This document shows positions 1 to 9,371 of a stretch of DNA of 64,000 nucleotides, one piece after another. The stretch is from Chitinophagaceae bacterium (lineage in GTDB: Bacteria > Bacteroidota > Bacteroidia > Chitinophagales > Chitinophagaceae): positions 1 to 64,000 of the forward strand of contig JANYCA010000044.1 in the NCBI GenBank assembly GCA_025360525.1, written 5' to 3'. The position numbers and the translations under genes are program-made. Numbering within the stretch: the first letter of the stretch is position 1; every line of letters starts with the position of its first letter. The notes beneath the pieces were generated by a model that worked only from the letters and a program-made list of their open reading frames with translations, was not told the DNA's origin and made no database searches.

Positions 1-2
1 CC

Positions 3-68
3 AAGGGTATTTTTGTACTCACCTTAATTTATGGTTTGCTGGTATTGATTATTAAAACATTTACCTAA
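3..68 (+). CDS. C-terminal end of an unidentified membrane protein (partial)
   Basis: An open frame enters from the left edge and stops with TAA at 66-68. The visible 21 residues are strongly hydrophobic (FVLTLIYGLLVLIIKTF), as in a last transmembrane helix with a short polar tail. The methyltransferase begins 20 nt downstream on the same strand, so the two may be co-transcribed. Too little remains to name a family. Confidence 0.4.
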   Translation, partial: KGIFVLTLIYGLLVLIIKTFT

Positions 69-88
69 ATACATCGCAAACCGCTCTA

Positions 89-832
89 ATGGAAAATCAA
101 CCCTGGTTTAAAGATTGGTTTAATTCTACTTACTATCACCAGCTCTATTTTAACAGAGATCAGGAGGAGGCTTCCAGGTTTATAGATCAACTCATTGAAC
201 ATTTACAACCGTCTGCCGGTGCCGCTATGCTGGATGTGGCTTGTGGCAAGGGCCGCCATTCCATTCATCTTGCCGAAAAAGGTTTTGATGTTACTGGAAT
301 TGATTTAAGCGAAGACAGTATTGAAGTTGCCTTGCAATACCAAACGGAAACACTTCACTTTTACCGGCACGATATGAGGCTGCCTTTCTGGATAAATTAT
401 TATGATTTTGCTTTTAATTTTTTTACCAGCTTTGGTTATTTCAACACCCGTCGTGAACACGACAATGCCATCCGTAGCATTGCACAATCATTAAAACCCA
501 AAGGCAGTTTTGTAATGGACTACCTCAACGTTCACTATGCCGAAGATCATCTTGTACATCAGTTTGATAAAGAAATTGATGGTGTAAATTATTTCATCAC
601 CAAATGGTTTGATGAAACCCATTTCTATAAAAAAATTGTGGTGGAAGATGAGGCGCTGCAGGAACCGTTGCAGTACACAGAAAAAGTAGCCAAGTTCTCC
701 CTGGGAGATTTTACAGAAATGTTTGCTTACCAGGGATTACAAATACAAGAAGTTTTTGGCGACTATAATTTTGCTAATTATGATGTACGCAAATCTCCCC
801 GTTTGATAATGATTGCCAGGAAAAATAAGTAA
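89..832 (+). CDS. Class I SAM-dependent methyltransferase
   Basis: This 247-residue protein has a Rossmann-type methyltransferase fold. Motif I is LDVACGKGRHSIHLA (about residues 48-62), followed by an acidic motif II in VTGIDLS. The region around FAFNFFTSFGYF fits motif IV/post-motif of the UbiE/Methyltransf_25 group. It is cytoplasmic, with no signal or membrane segment. The substrate cannot be read from sequence; small-molecule methylation is the usual role of this group. It starts 20 nt after a membrane-protein end. Its last 59 nt overlap the tail of the antitoxin-like frame on the opposite strand. Confidence 0.85.
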   Translation: MENQPWFKDWFNSTYYHQLYFNRDQEEASRFIDQLIEHLQPSAGAAMLDVACGKGRHSIHLAEKGFDVTGIDLSEDSIEVALQYQTETLHFYRHDMRLPFWINYYDFAFNFFTSFGYFNTRREHDNAIRSIAQSLKPKGSFVMDYLNVHYAEDHLVHQFDKEIDGVNYFITKWFDETHFYKKIVVEDEALQEPLQYTEKVAKFSLGDFTEMFAYQGLQIQEVFGDYNFANYDVRKSPRLIMIARKNK

Positions 833-1103
833 GTGGGAGGATTGTACCATCGTTTATAATTTTAAAGAATATGGGGGATTTGCCTTTTTCCGTTTCTGCA
901 ATGGCTCTATCCAATCGTTTGCGATTAGCGTCAGACTTCGTTATATGTAATGTTTCTTGAATGGCATTGTATTCTTCCAAAGACATTACCACCACATTTT
1001 TCCCTTTACTCCGGGATACTACCACTATCTCGGCATCATCATTTACCTTATTCAAATACCTGGTAAGACTTTTTCTAAACTCTGTATAATTTACTACCTC
1101 CAT
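774..1103 (-). CDS. Orphan Phd/YefM-family antitoxin with an extended tail
   Basis: The first 75 or so residues match the Phd/YefM type II antitoxin fold: MEVVNYTEFRKSLTRYLNKV, then a beta strand (EIVVVSRSKGKNVVVMSLEEYNAIQET) and the helical segment typical of YefM. In this family the antitoxin binds its own operator and neutralises a RelE/YoeB RNase encoded just downstream. Here no toxin follows: the frame runs into the 3' end of the methyltransferase gene. Family members usually stop near residues 80-90, so the last 25 residues (from IINDGTILPL) look like read-through into foreign sequence. Probably a solitary antitoxin whose toxin has been lost; it may still be expressed. Confidence 0.65.
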   Translation of the reverse strand: MEVVNYTEFRKSLTRYLNKVNDDAEIVVVSRSKGKNVVVMSLEEYNAIQETLHITKSDANRKRLDRAIAETEKGKSPIFFKIINDGTILPLTYFSWQSLSNGEICVHHN

Positions 1104-1503
1104 AAGAATCTCTTATTTTTTTAAGTACGAGTTTAAGTATTTATTGTGAATTAATAAATATTTTTATCAAGAAATCATACTGCATAGGAAAGGCAATCGA
1201 CAGGACGCAAAAGAAAATGAGTTACTATGATGATAATTGAAAAAATCTTGGGTATGGGAGTTGAATAGTAAACGGAGAGTATTGGTTTGGGTTAATTGAT
1301 AGGGTTTAAATGGCTTCAAAATATTCAGCAAAGTTATTAAAGCTAATTTAATGGATGAAGCTGATGACCTGGGGGAGCTTTATACCGTAAGTAAAAAATG
1401 ACCAATCAGGTATCATAAATCAAAGATTTTAGCCATTTAATATAGATTACAGATATTTGCGGCTGCTAGCCTTTTAAAATAATTGCACAGGTAATAAATA
1501 AGC
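1104..1503. other. Intergenic stretch, no gene recognised
   Basis: These 400 nt lie between the antitoxin start and the CNNM-type gene, so they should hold both divergent promoters. The sequence is AT-rich. A 16-codon frame reading MDEADDLGELYTVSKK ends at about 1401 and could be a remnant, but I cannot assign it. No hairpin terminator or RNA gene was recognised. Confidence 0.4.
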
Positions 1504-2805
1504 ATGACAGAGATAATAATATTATTTATATTGATTTTAGTGAACGGACTTTTTGTGATGAGTGAAATTTCGTTAGTAAGTGCACGAAAAGGCAGGTTAG
1601 AAGGCCTTGCCAATAAAGGGGATTCCAAAGCCCGGGCAGCCTTGTTCTTAACCGAAAATCCCGATAAATTTTTATCAACCGCTCAAATAGGCATTACACT
1701 TATTTCAATTTTAACCGGCGTGTACTCCGGGGAAAAATTCAGCGAATACCTTAAACCTTTCGTGGAAAGTTTTGCATTTTTAAAACCTTACGCTGCTACT
1801 ATTTCAACCGTGTTAATAGTAATTATTGTTACATTTCTCTCCATTATTTTGGGAGAGCTGGTGCCTAAGCGGATCGGTTTATTAAGGGCAGAAAAAATTG
1901 CCAGAGTAGTTGCAGGACCAATGAATGCATTGAGTTCAATTATGTACCCGATTGTATGGTTGCTAAACACCATTACAGCGCTCATATTTAAAATATTGAA
2001 TATTAAAGTGGCCACAGATAATGCGGTAACAGAAGAGGAAATTAAAGCAATGATTACCGAAGGCAGCGAACATGGAACTATCGAGGAAGAAGAAAAAGAA
2101 ATCATTGAAAGGGTTTTTCATTTAGGCGATCGAAAAATTACAGCACTGATGACGCATCGTACCGAAATTATGTGGTTTGATGTAGAAGATACTGTACAAA
2201 CGATCATCGATAAATCGGATGATATCGTGTTCTCCACTTATCCCGTTTGTGATAAAACAGTAGATGACATAAAAGGTATTATTTACATTAAAGAATTACT
2301 AAAGGCCAAGGCTGACACACAATTAAAAGACCTTGCAAAAACTGCTTTATTTGTACCGGAAAATAACAGTCCCTACCAGGTGCTGGAAAAAATAAAAGTG
2401 ACAAAAATTCACAGTGCCTTTATTGTAAACGAATACGGTACAATGGAAGGCATGATTACTCTGAATGATATTTTAGAGGCCATAGTTGGTGATGTACCTC
2501 AAACAGGGCAGGAAGAATATGAAATTACGGAGCGGACAGACGGAAGCTACCTCGTTGATGCACAAATTACCTTCTATGATTTTTTGAGTCACTTCGAAAA
2601 AACGGAGTGGATGAATGAAGCTGAACACCAATTTGATACACTGGCAGGCTTTGTATTGCACGAACTGGAACACATACCTTCAACCGGCGAAACATTCGAC
2701 TGGCGTGGCTTTCAATTTGAAATAATTGATATGGACGGACAGCGAATTGATAAACTGCTCGTGAAAATTCCAGACGATGTAAAGGAAAGCATGGAGGAAG
2801 AATAA
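1504..2805 (+). CDS. CNNM/CorC-HlyC family membrane protein (DUF21-CBS)
   Basis: A 433-residue protein with the classic layout of the hemolysin C/CorC (CNNM) family. An N-terminal DUF21 transmembrane domain spans about residues 1-170, with hydrophobic helices at 1-20, 60-75, 95-125 and 135-165 and the conserved ISLVSARKGRLE and GELVPKRIGL segments. A CBS pair follows at about 210-340 (LMTHRTEIMWFDVED; VLEKIKVTKIHSAFIVNEYGTMEGMITLNDILEAIVGD), then a C-terminal transporter-associated domain at about 350-430. Family members are implicated in Mg2+/Co2+ homeostasis, with the CBS pair sensing nucleotides. The ion here is inferred. It appears monocistronic. Confidence 0.85.
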   Translation: MTEIIILFILILVNGLFVMSEISLVSARKGRLEGLANKGDSKARAALFLTENPDKFLSTAQIGITLISILTGVYSGEKFSEYLKPFVESFAFLKPYAATISTVLIVIIVTFLSIILGELVPKRIGLLRAEKIARVVAGPMNALSSIMYPIVWLLNTITALIFKILNIKVATDNAVTEEEIKAMITEGSEHGTIEEEEKEIIERVFHLGDRKITALMTHRTEIMWFDVEDTVQTIIDKSDDIVFSTYPVCDKTVDDIKGIIYIKELLKAKADTQLKDLAKTALFVPENNSPYQVLEKIKVTKIHSAFIVNEYGTMEGMITLNDILEAIVGDVPQTGQEEYEITERTDGSYLVDAQITFYDFLSHFEKTEWMNEAEHQFDTLAGFVLHELEHIPSTGETFDWRGFQFEIIDMDGQRIDKLLVKIPDDVKESMEEE

Positions 2806-2844
2806 AATTAATTTCGTAGCCAGTTCATATTGGAAAACCCAACG

Positions 2845-2985
2845 AGATAATTGATAATTGAATAATTGACAATTGATAATTCACCCAATCAACACTCACA
2901 ATTCACAACTCATCATTGTATCAACCGTTGACCATTCACTTTTCACCATTCACAATTCACCATTGCCCATTCACCATTCAAACGA
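2845..2985. repeat. ATTCAC/AATTGATAATT low-complexity direct repeats
   Basis: The intergenic region after the CNNM-type gene consists of degenerate short direct repeats. First comes AATTGATAATTGAATAATTG, then many iterations of (A/T)TCACCATTCAC-like units. The array runs into the end of the DUF6702 gene. It contains no coding potential and probably arose by slippage. Confidence 0.6.
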
Positions 2986-3495
2986 TGCCTCCGCCTCCGG
3001 ATTAGCCAATTTGCTGCTTTTTCTGTTTCCATTTACAATGGCATGAATAATTCCCAACTGTTGAACACTAAATTCGTACAACAGGTTATTGAATACCTTC
3101 ATTTTTTTTATCGAGGAAATATTATCAACCTGAAAATAACTGGTAATACCTTCTTCCTGCTGTTCGTATCCAAGGAACTTCATTGCTGCCTTTCTGGAAT
3201 CTATCTCAACAATTAAATGTTTTTGAATATAACTGTTCACCAGTTTTTCCATCTGGCTTTTTAATGCAGGGTTCAACAAGTCAACCTTTTCTTTGGAATT
3301 CATCCGCAGTGTTTTTTCAAAATCATCCGTAAATATTTTGCAGCTGATTTCTACTGTTTTTTCTTTTTGATTATGTTCTATTTCTGAAACACTGATAAAA
3401 AGTGGATGTGGAGAAGTGAGGACGTTTTTAATATGGCTGTTGTTGTAAAATAGAACACTTACAACCATTAACCATTTATAAGCTATTGATACCAT
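2971..3495 (-). CDS. DUF6702 family protein
   Basis: This 174-residue protein has an N-terminal hydrophobic stretch (YKWLMVVSVLFY), probably a signal or anchor. It is followed by the hallmark HPLFISVSEIEHN and VEISCKIFTDDFEKTL motifs of DUF6702, a Bacteroidota family of unknown function. The C-terminal half is mixed alpha/beta. The gene diverges from a HupE/UreJ-like gene, and an M1 peptidase lies beyond it, a grouping I associate with this family. The last residues (NPEAEASFEW) overlap a low-complexity repeat, so the original C-terminus may have been altered. Confidence 0.7.
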   Translation of the reverse strand: MVSIAYKWLMVVSVLFYNNSHIKNVLTSPHPLFISVSEIEHNQKEKTVEISCKIFTDDFEKTLRMNSKEKVDLLNPALKSQMEKLVNSYIQKHLIVEIDSRKAAMKFLGYEQQEEGITSYFQVDNISSIKKMKVFNNLLYEFSVQQLGIIHAIVNGNRKSSKLANPEAEASFEW

Positions 3496-3583
3496 TTATA
3501 CCTTGTGTGATTGATTAAAAACCGGATTCAGGATATTTGGAACAAAATTAGCCATTCGCTTACACTAAAACTATTAACTATTT

Positions 3584-4162
3584 GTGAATGATTTTTCGCT
3601 TTATTTCAGCACAGGTTGGTTTCATATTATTAGTACAAATGCCTTAGATCATATTTTATTTATTATTGCACTTGCGGCAATTTATTTAATTGGCAACTGG
3701 AAGCAGGTGTTGGTGCTGGTTACAGCCTTTACTATTGGTCATTCGTTAACGCTCGCTTTGAGTGTATTTGACATTATCCGTGTGAAGAATCAATGGGTAG
3801 AGTTTTTAATTCCCTGCACCATTATTGCTACTGCAGGGTTCAATTTTTTTGTGAAAGATTTTTCTCCCCGATCGTTAAGGTTGAATTATTTTTTAGCGCT
3901 ATTTTTTGGGTTGATACACGGAATGGGCTTTGCCAACAGCATTCGTTTTATGTTGGCAAAAGACCAGCAGCTTTGGTTGCCATTGCTAAGTTTTAATTTG
4001 GGGTTAGAAGCTGGTCAGATTGTTTTGGTGTCAATTATTTTATTGTCAGGGTATTTACTAGTTTATAAATTAAAATTGAAAAGAAGCTGGTGGGTTATGG
4101 GGCTATCAGGCTGTTGCCTGTTGATAGCAGTACAAATGGCGGTTGAGAGATTTCCATTTTAG
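3584..4162 (+). CDS. HupE/UreJ family membrane protein
   Basis: A 192-residue polytopic membrane protein with about six to seven helices. The family motifs are visible: GxxHIxxxxxDHILFIIAL near residues 11-30, a TIGHSLTLALSV segment (about 51-63), and a GLIHGMGFANS loop (about 109-119). The conserved histidines suggest metal handling. Characterised members are linked to nickel/cobalt supply for hydrogenase and urease, but neither enzyme occurs in this window, so the substrate is unknown. The start is GTG at 3584. The M1 peptidase follows on the same strand after 178 nt. Confidence 0.8.
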   Translation: MNDFSLYFSTGWFHIISTNALDHILFIIALAAIYLIGNWKQVLVLVTAFTIGHSLTLALSVFDIIRVKNQWVEFLIPCTIIATAGFNFFVKDFSPRSLRLNYFLALFFGLIHGMGFANSIRFMLAKDQQLWLPLLSFNLGLEAGQIVLVSIILLSGYLLVYKLKLKRSWWVMGLSGCCLLIAVQMAVERFPF

Positions 4163-4340
4163 TTTATTATCAAATCCGCCATACATAAACCGGCAGAGAT
4201 TGTAAAAAGCTGAAGGAAACAAAACAAGCATTTATTTTTTATTTAAAAGATATTTTTTTACAGTAATTCTTTACAACAATAAAGTAATATTTTTATCAAT
4301 TAAACATTCGCCAATATTCATTATTAAAAAAAACAAAACA

Positions 4341-6710
4341 ATGAAACAACTGCTTTCTTTTGTACTGCTGCTTTCGCTTTCAGTAGCTATCCATGCCCAG
4401 GATATCCGGAACAACCCCGGCAGCAATCATGGTAACCGTTTTGAACAACTGGGTACTATTTTACCAACGCCCAATGAATACAGAACAGCCTCCGGTGCAC
4501 CCGGCCCTAAATACTGGCAGCAGCGCTGCGATTATGATATTGTATGTGAACTGGACGAGCCCAACCGTAAATTAATTGGTAAAGAAACCATTACGTACTT
4601 CAATAATTCGCCGGATGTGCTTACCTACATTTGGTTGCAGTTGGATGAAAATGAACACAGCTCCAAAAATAATTCCGGTTACCAAACAGGCGGCACCATG
4701 CCTAAAACCATTAATGAAAATGATTTAACACGCTTGGGTGGAATAACTGATAAGGAATACGGAGACAACATTTTAAAGATAACAGATGCATTGGGTAAAC
4801 CACTCCAATACACTGTCAATAAAACGATGATGAGGGTTGAATTGCCAACAGCATTAAAAGCTGGTCAGCAGTTTATTTTTAAAGTAGAATGGAATTATTT
4901 TATAAGCGACCGCATGAAATATGGTGGCCGTGGCGGATACGAAAATTTCCCCGGCGATGGCAATGACTTATACACCATGACGCAGTGGTACCCACGCTTG
5001 TGTGTGTACAGCGATTTCCAGGGTTGGCAAAATCACCAGTTTGCAGGTAGTGGCGAGTTTGCATTAACTTTCGGCAATTTTAAAGTGGCCATATCGGTGC
5101 CTTCAGATCATGTGGTAATGGCAACAGGCCAGGGACAAAATTATCAGCAAATATTAAGTGCTGCAGAATGGGCACGCTGGCAAAAGGCGCAAACAGCAAC
5201 TGATGTTACGGAAATTGTAACCCTGGCTGAAGCTACCGCAAAAGAAAAGCAAAAATCTACCAAACAAAAAACATGGATTTTTAAAGCCGACATGGTACGA
5301 GACTTTGCCTGGGGCAGCAGCCGCAAGTTTATTTGGGATGCAATGCCCATTAAGGTAGAGGGTAAAAAAGTGATGTGCATGAGCGCATATGGTAAAGAAG
5401 CTTACAACCTGTACCGCAAGTTTAGCACCAAGGCAGTAGCCCATACAATAAAAACCTACTCAAAGTTTACCATTCCTTATCCCTACCCGGTAGCACAAAG
5501 TTTGGAGGCTGCTAATGGAATGGAATACCCCATGATTTGCTTTAACTACGGCCGTACCGAAAAGGATGGCACTTACAGCGAAGGAACTAAAAACGGTATG
5601 CTGGGTGTAATTATTCATGAAGTGGGCCACAACTTTTTCCCAATGATCATCAACAGCGACGAAAGACAATGGACCTGGATGGATGAAGGACTAAACTCTT
5701 TTGTTGAATATTTAACCGAAGAATTATGGGACAATAAATTTCCCGTAGGCAAAGGGCCTGCCTATAAAATTGTTGATTACATGAAGTTGCCGAAAGATCA
5801 GCTGGAACCTATTATGACTAACAGCGAAAACATTATTCAATTTGGGCCAAACGCTTACAGCAAACCATCTACAGGGTTAAATATGTTGAGGGAAACCTTA
5901 ATGGGCAGAGAGCTGTTTGATTACGCCTTTAAGGAATATGCAAGGCGCTGGGCATTTAAACATCCAACACCGGCAGATTTGTTTAGAACAATGGAAGATG
6001 CAAGTGGTGAAGATTTAGATTGGTTCTGGAGAGGATGGTTTTACAATACAGACCCTTGCGATATTGCGTTGGATACCGTAAAATGGGCTAACCTTACATT
6101 GGAAGGTAGCAACGTTCCATTTACTCCAAAAACAATGAAACAAACACCTGGTAAACCTATATTGAATTCATTCGATGATGTATCAAAAATTCGCAATAGG
6201 GAAGATAGAAAAATTGTTTTTGCAACAGATGCAGACACAAGCCTGAGAGATTTTTATTGGAGATACGACAGAGACCTGGTAAAATTAGATGCTGCTACAG
6301 CAGAGGTTCCAATGCCGGAAGCCGTCATTGATACTTTTACCAATGCAGAAAAAACTGCCCTTGCCGGTAATAAAAATATATATGAACTTACCTTTAGTAA
6401 CAAGGGTGGCCTTGTAATGCCCATTATCATTGAATGGACTTACAAAGATGGCAGTAAAGAGGTGGAAAGAATACCGGTGCAAATCTGGCGCAAGAATGAA
6501 AACAAAGTTGTAAAGGCATTTTTGAAGGATAAAGAAGTAGCGTCCATCAAACTTGATCCGATGAGAGAAACTGCCGACATCAATGAGAGTAACAATGTTT
6601 GGCCCGCTGTTGAAACAGCCAGCAAGTTTCAATTATTTAAATCGAGGAGCGGCCGTGGACGAGGCGGTGCAACTGGCAGCGTAAACCCAATGCAGCGGGA
6701 GATTAAATAA
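4341..6710 (+). CDS. M1 family zinc metallopeptidase, secreted
   Basis: A 789-residue exported aminopeptidase-type enzyme. A signal peptide spans about residues 1-20 (MKQLLSFVLLLSLSVAIHAQ, a signal peptidase I site). The zinc site is complete: HEVGH at 426-430 with the third ligand E449 in WMDEGLNSFVEY, the HEXXH-X18-E spacing of family M1. An N-terminal beta domain (about 50-290) and a C-terminal beta-rich extension (from about 600) follow Bacteroidota M1 architecture. It should trim peptides in the periplasm or at the surface. The C-terminus ends in a low-complexity GRGRGGATG tail. A strong terminator follows. Confidence 0.9.
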   Translation: MKQLLSFVLLLSLSVAIHAQDIRNNPGSNHGNRFEQLGTILPTPNEYRTASGAPGPKYWQQRCDYDIVCELDEPNRKLIGKETITYFNNSPDVLTYIWLQLDENEHSSKNNSGYQTGGTMPKTINENDLTRLGGITDKEYGDNILKITDALGKPLQYTVNKTMMRVELPTALKAGQQFIFKVEWNYFISDRMKYGGRGGYENFPGDGNDLYTMTQWYPRLCVYSDFQGWQNHQFAGSGEFALTFGNFKVAISVPSDHVVMATGQGQNYQQILSAAEWARWQKAQTATDVTEIVTLAEATAKEKQKSTKQKTWIFKADMVRDFAWGSSRKFIWDAMPIKVEGKKVMCMSAYGKEAYNLYRKFSTKAVAHTIKTYSKFTIPYPYPVAQSLEAANGMEYPMICFNYGRTEKDGTYSEGTKNGMLGVIIHEVGHNFFPMIINSDERQWTWMDEGLNSFVEYLTEELWDNKFPVGKGPAYKIVDYMKLPKDQLEPIMTNSENIIQFGPNAYSKPSTGLNMLRETLMGRELFDYAFKEYARRWAFKHPTPADLFRTMEDASGEDLDWFWRGWFYNTDPCDIALDTVKWANLTLEGSNVPFTPKTMKQTPGKPILNSFDDVSKIRNREDRKIVFATDADTSLRDFYWRYDRDLVKLDAATAEVPMPEAVIDTFTNAEKTALAGNKNIYELTFSNKGGLVMPIIIEWTYKDGSKEVERIPVQIWRKNENKVVKAFLKDKEVASIKLDPMRETADINESNNVWPAVETASKFQLFKSRSGRGRGGATGSVNPMQREIK

Positions 6711-6731
6711 CCATCTATATAAACTTTAATC

Positions 6732-6772
6732 AATAAGAAAGGCCATCCAAATTAAGGGTGGCCTTTCTTATT
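6732..6772. terminator. Bidirectional rho-independent terminator
   Basis: A 17-bp stem (AATAAGAAAGGCCATCC at 6732-6748, paired with 6756-6772, one G-U) closes a 7-nt loop, with A- and T-rich flanks on both sides. It sits between the convergent M1 peptidase and TlpA-like genes and can serve both. Confidence 0.85.
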
Positions 6773-6821
6773 AATAGGTAAAAATGCTGGCTTAATATTT
6801 TATTGTACCCTAATGGTCCGG

Positions 6822-8033
6822 TTATTTTTCGAGCAATAGTTGATCAATTAATTCTTCAAATTCCCTTTTATAAACCAGGTAGTGTTCGCCGGTTCCGGGG
6901 CCATTAAAGCCGGTATCTAATTTTCGTATTTTTCCTTTTTTGTCCAGGATCACCGAGGAAGGGAAAAACTTTATTGGCGTTAATTCCGGCAATGTTTTTT
7001 CTGTACGCAGCGAATCGCCTACAGTAACCCCAGTGTTCAAAATGCTGTATTGAACATTGTACCTCGTCTGAAATTTTTGTAAGCTTTTTGTACTTCTTTC
7101 AAGGTTAGTGCTGTACTCATATGCCAGTGCAATTACCTCAAATCCCCTTTGTTTGTTTTTGTTGTAATACTCAGTGAGGAAAGCAGTTTCATCCATACAA
7201 TTGGGGCACCAGCTGCCCATTAATTGTATCACTACCACTTTATTTTTAAAACGTTCATCGCTGATAGAAACAGGCTTGCCTTCTAAATTATTGAACCTAA
7301 AATGCAGGCTTTCTTCGCCTGGTTTTGCAAACATTTTTACCGATTCCGTAGGTACTTTTGCCCCTGCATCTTTCACAGCATTCCAGTTTTCCTTATGGGT
7401 TCCACCAGAATAAAACACGCCATTTGTAATAGTTTGATCGTTTTCAATTTTTGCTGTAAATAAAAATGCATGCCCACCATCAAAGCCCGATAAAAACAAA
7501 GAGTCTTTTGTTGCTACGCCTTCCAGGTATCTATAATCGCCTGTCGCATTTAAAAAAGTGCCGCTTAGTTTATTGCCTGTCTGTTTAAATTCAGCTACAG
7601 CTATTTTATCACTGGTACTGTTGGGAAAAGATGCTGCCCAGCGCCCGGTAATATTTTTAGTTGCAACAGTACCGGCAATAAATCTTTTTCCTCCATACGA
7701 TGCACTAAAGGGTATGACCAGGATTTTTACAGCGCCGTTCTTTATCCAAACGCCAGACAATTTATTACCGGTTTTTTTTAGTCTGAATTGAGATTCAAAC
7801 ACCGGCATCTGCACAAAAAGTGAATCTCCGTTTAAAGCAATATTGGTTACCTTAATTCTTTCTGCTGCATTGCGGATGTACCATACAGGTTTGCCTTTTT
7901 CAGTTTTCCATTCAAAAGTAAAAGTAATGTTACTGCTATCCGTTCTGTGTAATTGAGCGCCCCACAAGCCTTGCTGTGCTTTTACAGAAAGGCAGGATAC
8001 CAGCAGCATCCATATCATCGTGCCATTTTTCAT
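6822..8033 (-). CDS. TlpA-like thioredoxin-fold protein, exported
   Basis: A 403-residue protein. The signal peptide is about residues 1-20 (MIWMLLVSCLSVKAQ). A beta-rich N-terminal region (about 20-225) carries repeated KLSGxW/TF segments. The C-terminal thioredoxin-like domain (about 240-400) has the redox motif WCPNC (C276, C279) preceded by VVVIQLMGS. TlpA/ResA proteins reduce periplasmic disulfides, often during cytochrome c maturation or in stress. The FFPSSVILDKKGKI segment carries the usual cis-proline region. The gene is monocistronic and convergent with the M1 peptidase gene. Confidence 0.85.
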   Translation of the reverse strand: MKNGTMIWMLLVSCLSVKAQQGLWGAQLHRTDSSNITFTFEWKTEKGKPVWYIRNAAERIKVTNIALNGDSLFVQMPVFESQFRLKKTGNKLSGVWIKNGAVKILVIPFSASYGGKRFIAGTVATKNITGRWAASFPNSTSDKIAVAEFKQTGNKLSGTFLNATGDYRYLEGVATKDSLFLSGFDGGHAFLFTAKIENDQTITNGVFYSGGTHKENWNAVKDAGAKVPTESVKMFAKPGEESLHFRFNNLEGKPVSISDERFKNKVVVIQLMGSWCPNCMDETAFLTEYYNKNKQRGFEVIALAYEYSTNLERSTKSLQKFQTRYNVQYSILNTGVTVGDSLRTEKTLPELTPIKFFPSSVILDKKGKIRKLDTGFNGPGTGEHYLVYKREFEELIDQLLLEK

Positions 8034-8395
8034 TATTGCTATATATTTTTGTGAAGATATAAAGCATGTGTAACAAGAACCGTTAATATTTTTAGGTAAA
8101 AAAATCAGCGTAAAATGTTTCCTGTTAAATTCATTATCCTCTTAAAGAAACCTTTAGAAATACTGCCTGAATTCTTTTAATTATTAAAATAAAAAAGTGT
8201 TGTCGGAATTTTTTGCAAAGAAACAATGTTATCAAAACCCGTTTTAAATGGATAGTTGGTTAAATTAAAATTAATTCCTGATTTCAAAACCTTAGGGTAA
8301 GGCATTTTTTGTTCTTATATTATTTTCTTCGGTAATTTTATCAACGAGAAATAATTTATCCGTCTCTATTTTAAACATCTGAATAAAAAAATATT
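8034..8395. other. Divergent intergenic region upstream of cysM
   Basis: These 362 nt lie between the starts of the TlpA-like gene (minus) and cysM (plus) and hold no ORF. The only candidate signal is a weak Bacteroidota-type promoter, TTTTG ending at 8311 and TAATTTTA at 8333-8340, a 21-nt gap upstream of cysM. No riboswitch was recognised. Confidence 0.4.
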
Positions 8396-9295
8396 ATGGC
8401 AGGAATATTAGATTTAGTGGGCAATACGCCCCTGGTTGAATTATTGAAATTGAACCTGAATAAAAATGTGACCATTTACGGAAAATTAGAAGGTAGTAAC
8501 CCCGGCGGCAGCGTAAAAGACAGGGCTGCATACGGAATGATAAAGGGTGCCCTTGACCGTGGAGAAATTACTCCAGGAATAACCTTAGTAGAAGCCACCA
8601 GTGGTAACACAGGTATTGCATTGGCCATGATTGCCAGTTTGTTTGGCGTGCCAATAGAATTGGTAATGCCCGAAGATGCCACAAGGGAAAGGGTTTTAAC
8701 CATGGAAGCTTTTGGCGCTAAAGTAATATTGACACCGAAGGCACAGTCCATGGAAGGCGCTATTGATTATGCCAATGCACAGGTTGCAAAAGGTGGCTAC
8801 CTGATGTTAAATCAATTTGGCAACGAGGATAACCCGAAGATGCATTACAATACTACCGGACCCGAAATATGGCGGGATACCCAGCAAAAAGTAACGCACT
8901 TTGTTTCATCAATGGGTACCACCGGAACCATCATGGGCGTTTCAAAATATTTAAAAGAGCAAAATCCTGACATACAAATTGTAGGTTGCCAGCCAACAGA
9001 TGGATCTAAGATACCCGGCATTCGTAAATGGCCGGAAGCTTACCTGCCAACTATTTTTGATAAAAAAAGAGTGGATCGGGTTATTGAAATTGGTGAAAAA
9101 GATGCCCGTGTTATGGCGAAAAGATTGGCAAGAGAGGAAGCCATTTTTAGTGGTATGAGCAGTGGGGGAGCAGCACATGCAGCTATTGAACTGGCAAAAG
9201 AATTATCCGAGGGTGTAATTGTTTTTATTGTATGCGATAGGGGTGACAGGTACCTGAGTTCTGATTTATTTGATGATATAAAAAATGGACAGTAG
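8396..9295 (+). CDS. cysM: Cysteine synthase B (O-acetylserine sulfhydrylase)
   Basis: A 299-residue PLP enzyme of fold type II. The PLP lysine is K41 in GGSVKDRAA. The substrate loop TSGNTGIALA is present, as is the phosphate-binding SSMGTTGTIMG. The segment IPGIRKWPEAYLP is typical of CysM rather than CysK. It makes L-cysteine from O-acetyl-L-serine and sulfide (or thiosulfate) in the cytoplasm. Length fits the family. It is monocistronic, followed 24 nt later by a strong terminator. Confidence 0.92.
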   Translation: MAGILDLVGNTPLVELLKLNLNKNVTIYGKLEGSNPGGSVKDRAAYGMIKGALDRGEITPGITLVEATSGNTGIALAMIASLFGVPIELVMPEDATRERVLTMEAFGAKVILTPKAQSMEGAIDYANAQVAKGGYLMLNQFGNEDNPKMHYNTTGPEIWRDTQQKVTHFVSSMGTTGTIMGVSKYLKEQNPDIQIVGCQPTDGSKIPGIRKWPEAYLPTIFDKKRVDRVIEIGEKDARVMAKRLAREEAIFSGMSSGGAAHAAIELAKELSEGVIVFIVCDRGDRYLSSDLFDDIKNGQ

Positions 9296-9319
9296 CTATC
9301 CAATTAAAGCAGTAAATAA

Positions 9320-9354
9320 AAAGAGCCTGTCTATACTTTTTAGACAGGCTCTTT
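9320..9354. terminator. Bidirectional rho-independent terminator
   Basis: A perfect 14-bp stem (AAAGAGCCTGTCTA at 9320-9333, complement at 9341-9354) with a 7-nt loop and T/A tracts on each side separates convergent cysM and the following minus-strand gene. Confidence 0.88.
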
Positions 9355-9371
9355 CATTTTAAAACAAGCTG

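Noticed and set aside
2845..2985. CRISPR-like array of ATTCAC units
   Set aside because: Units are short, degenerate and contiguous with no spacers; it is low-complexity slippage DNA.
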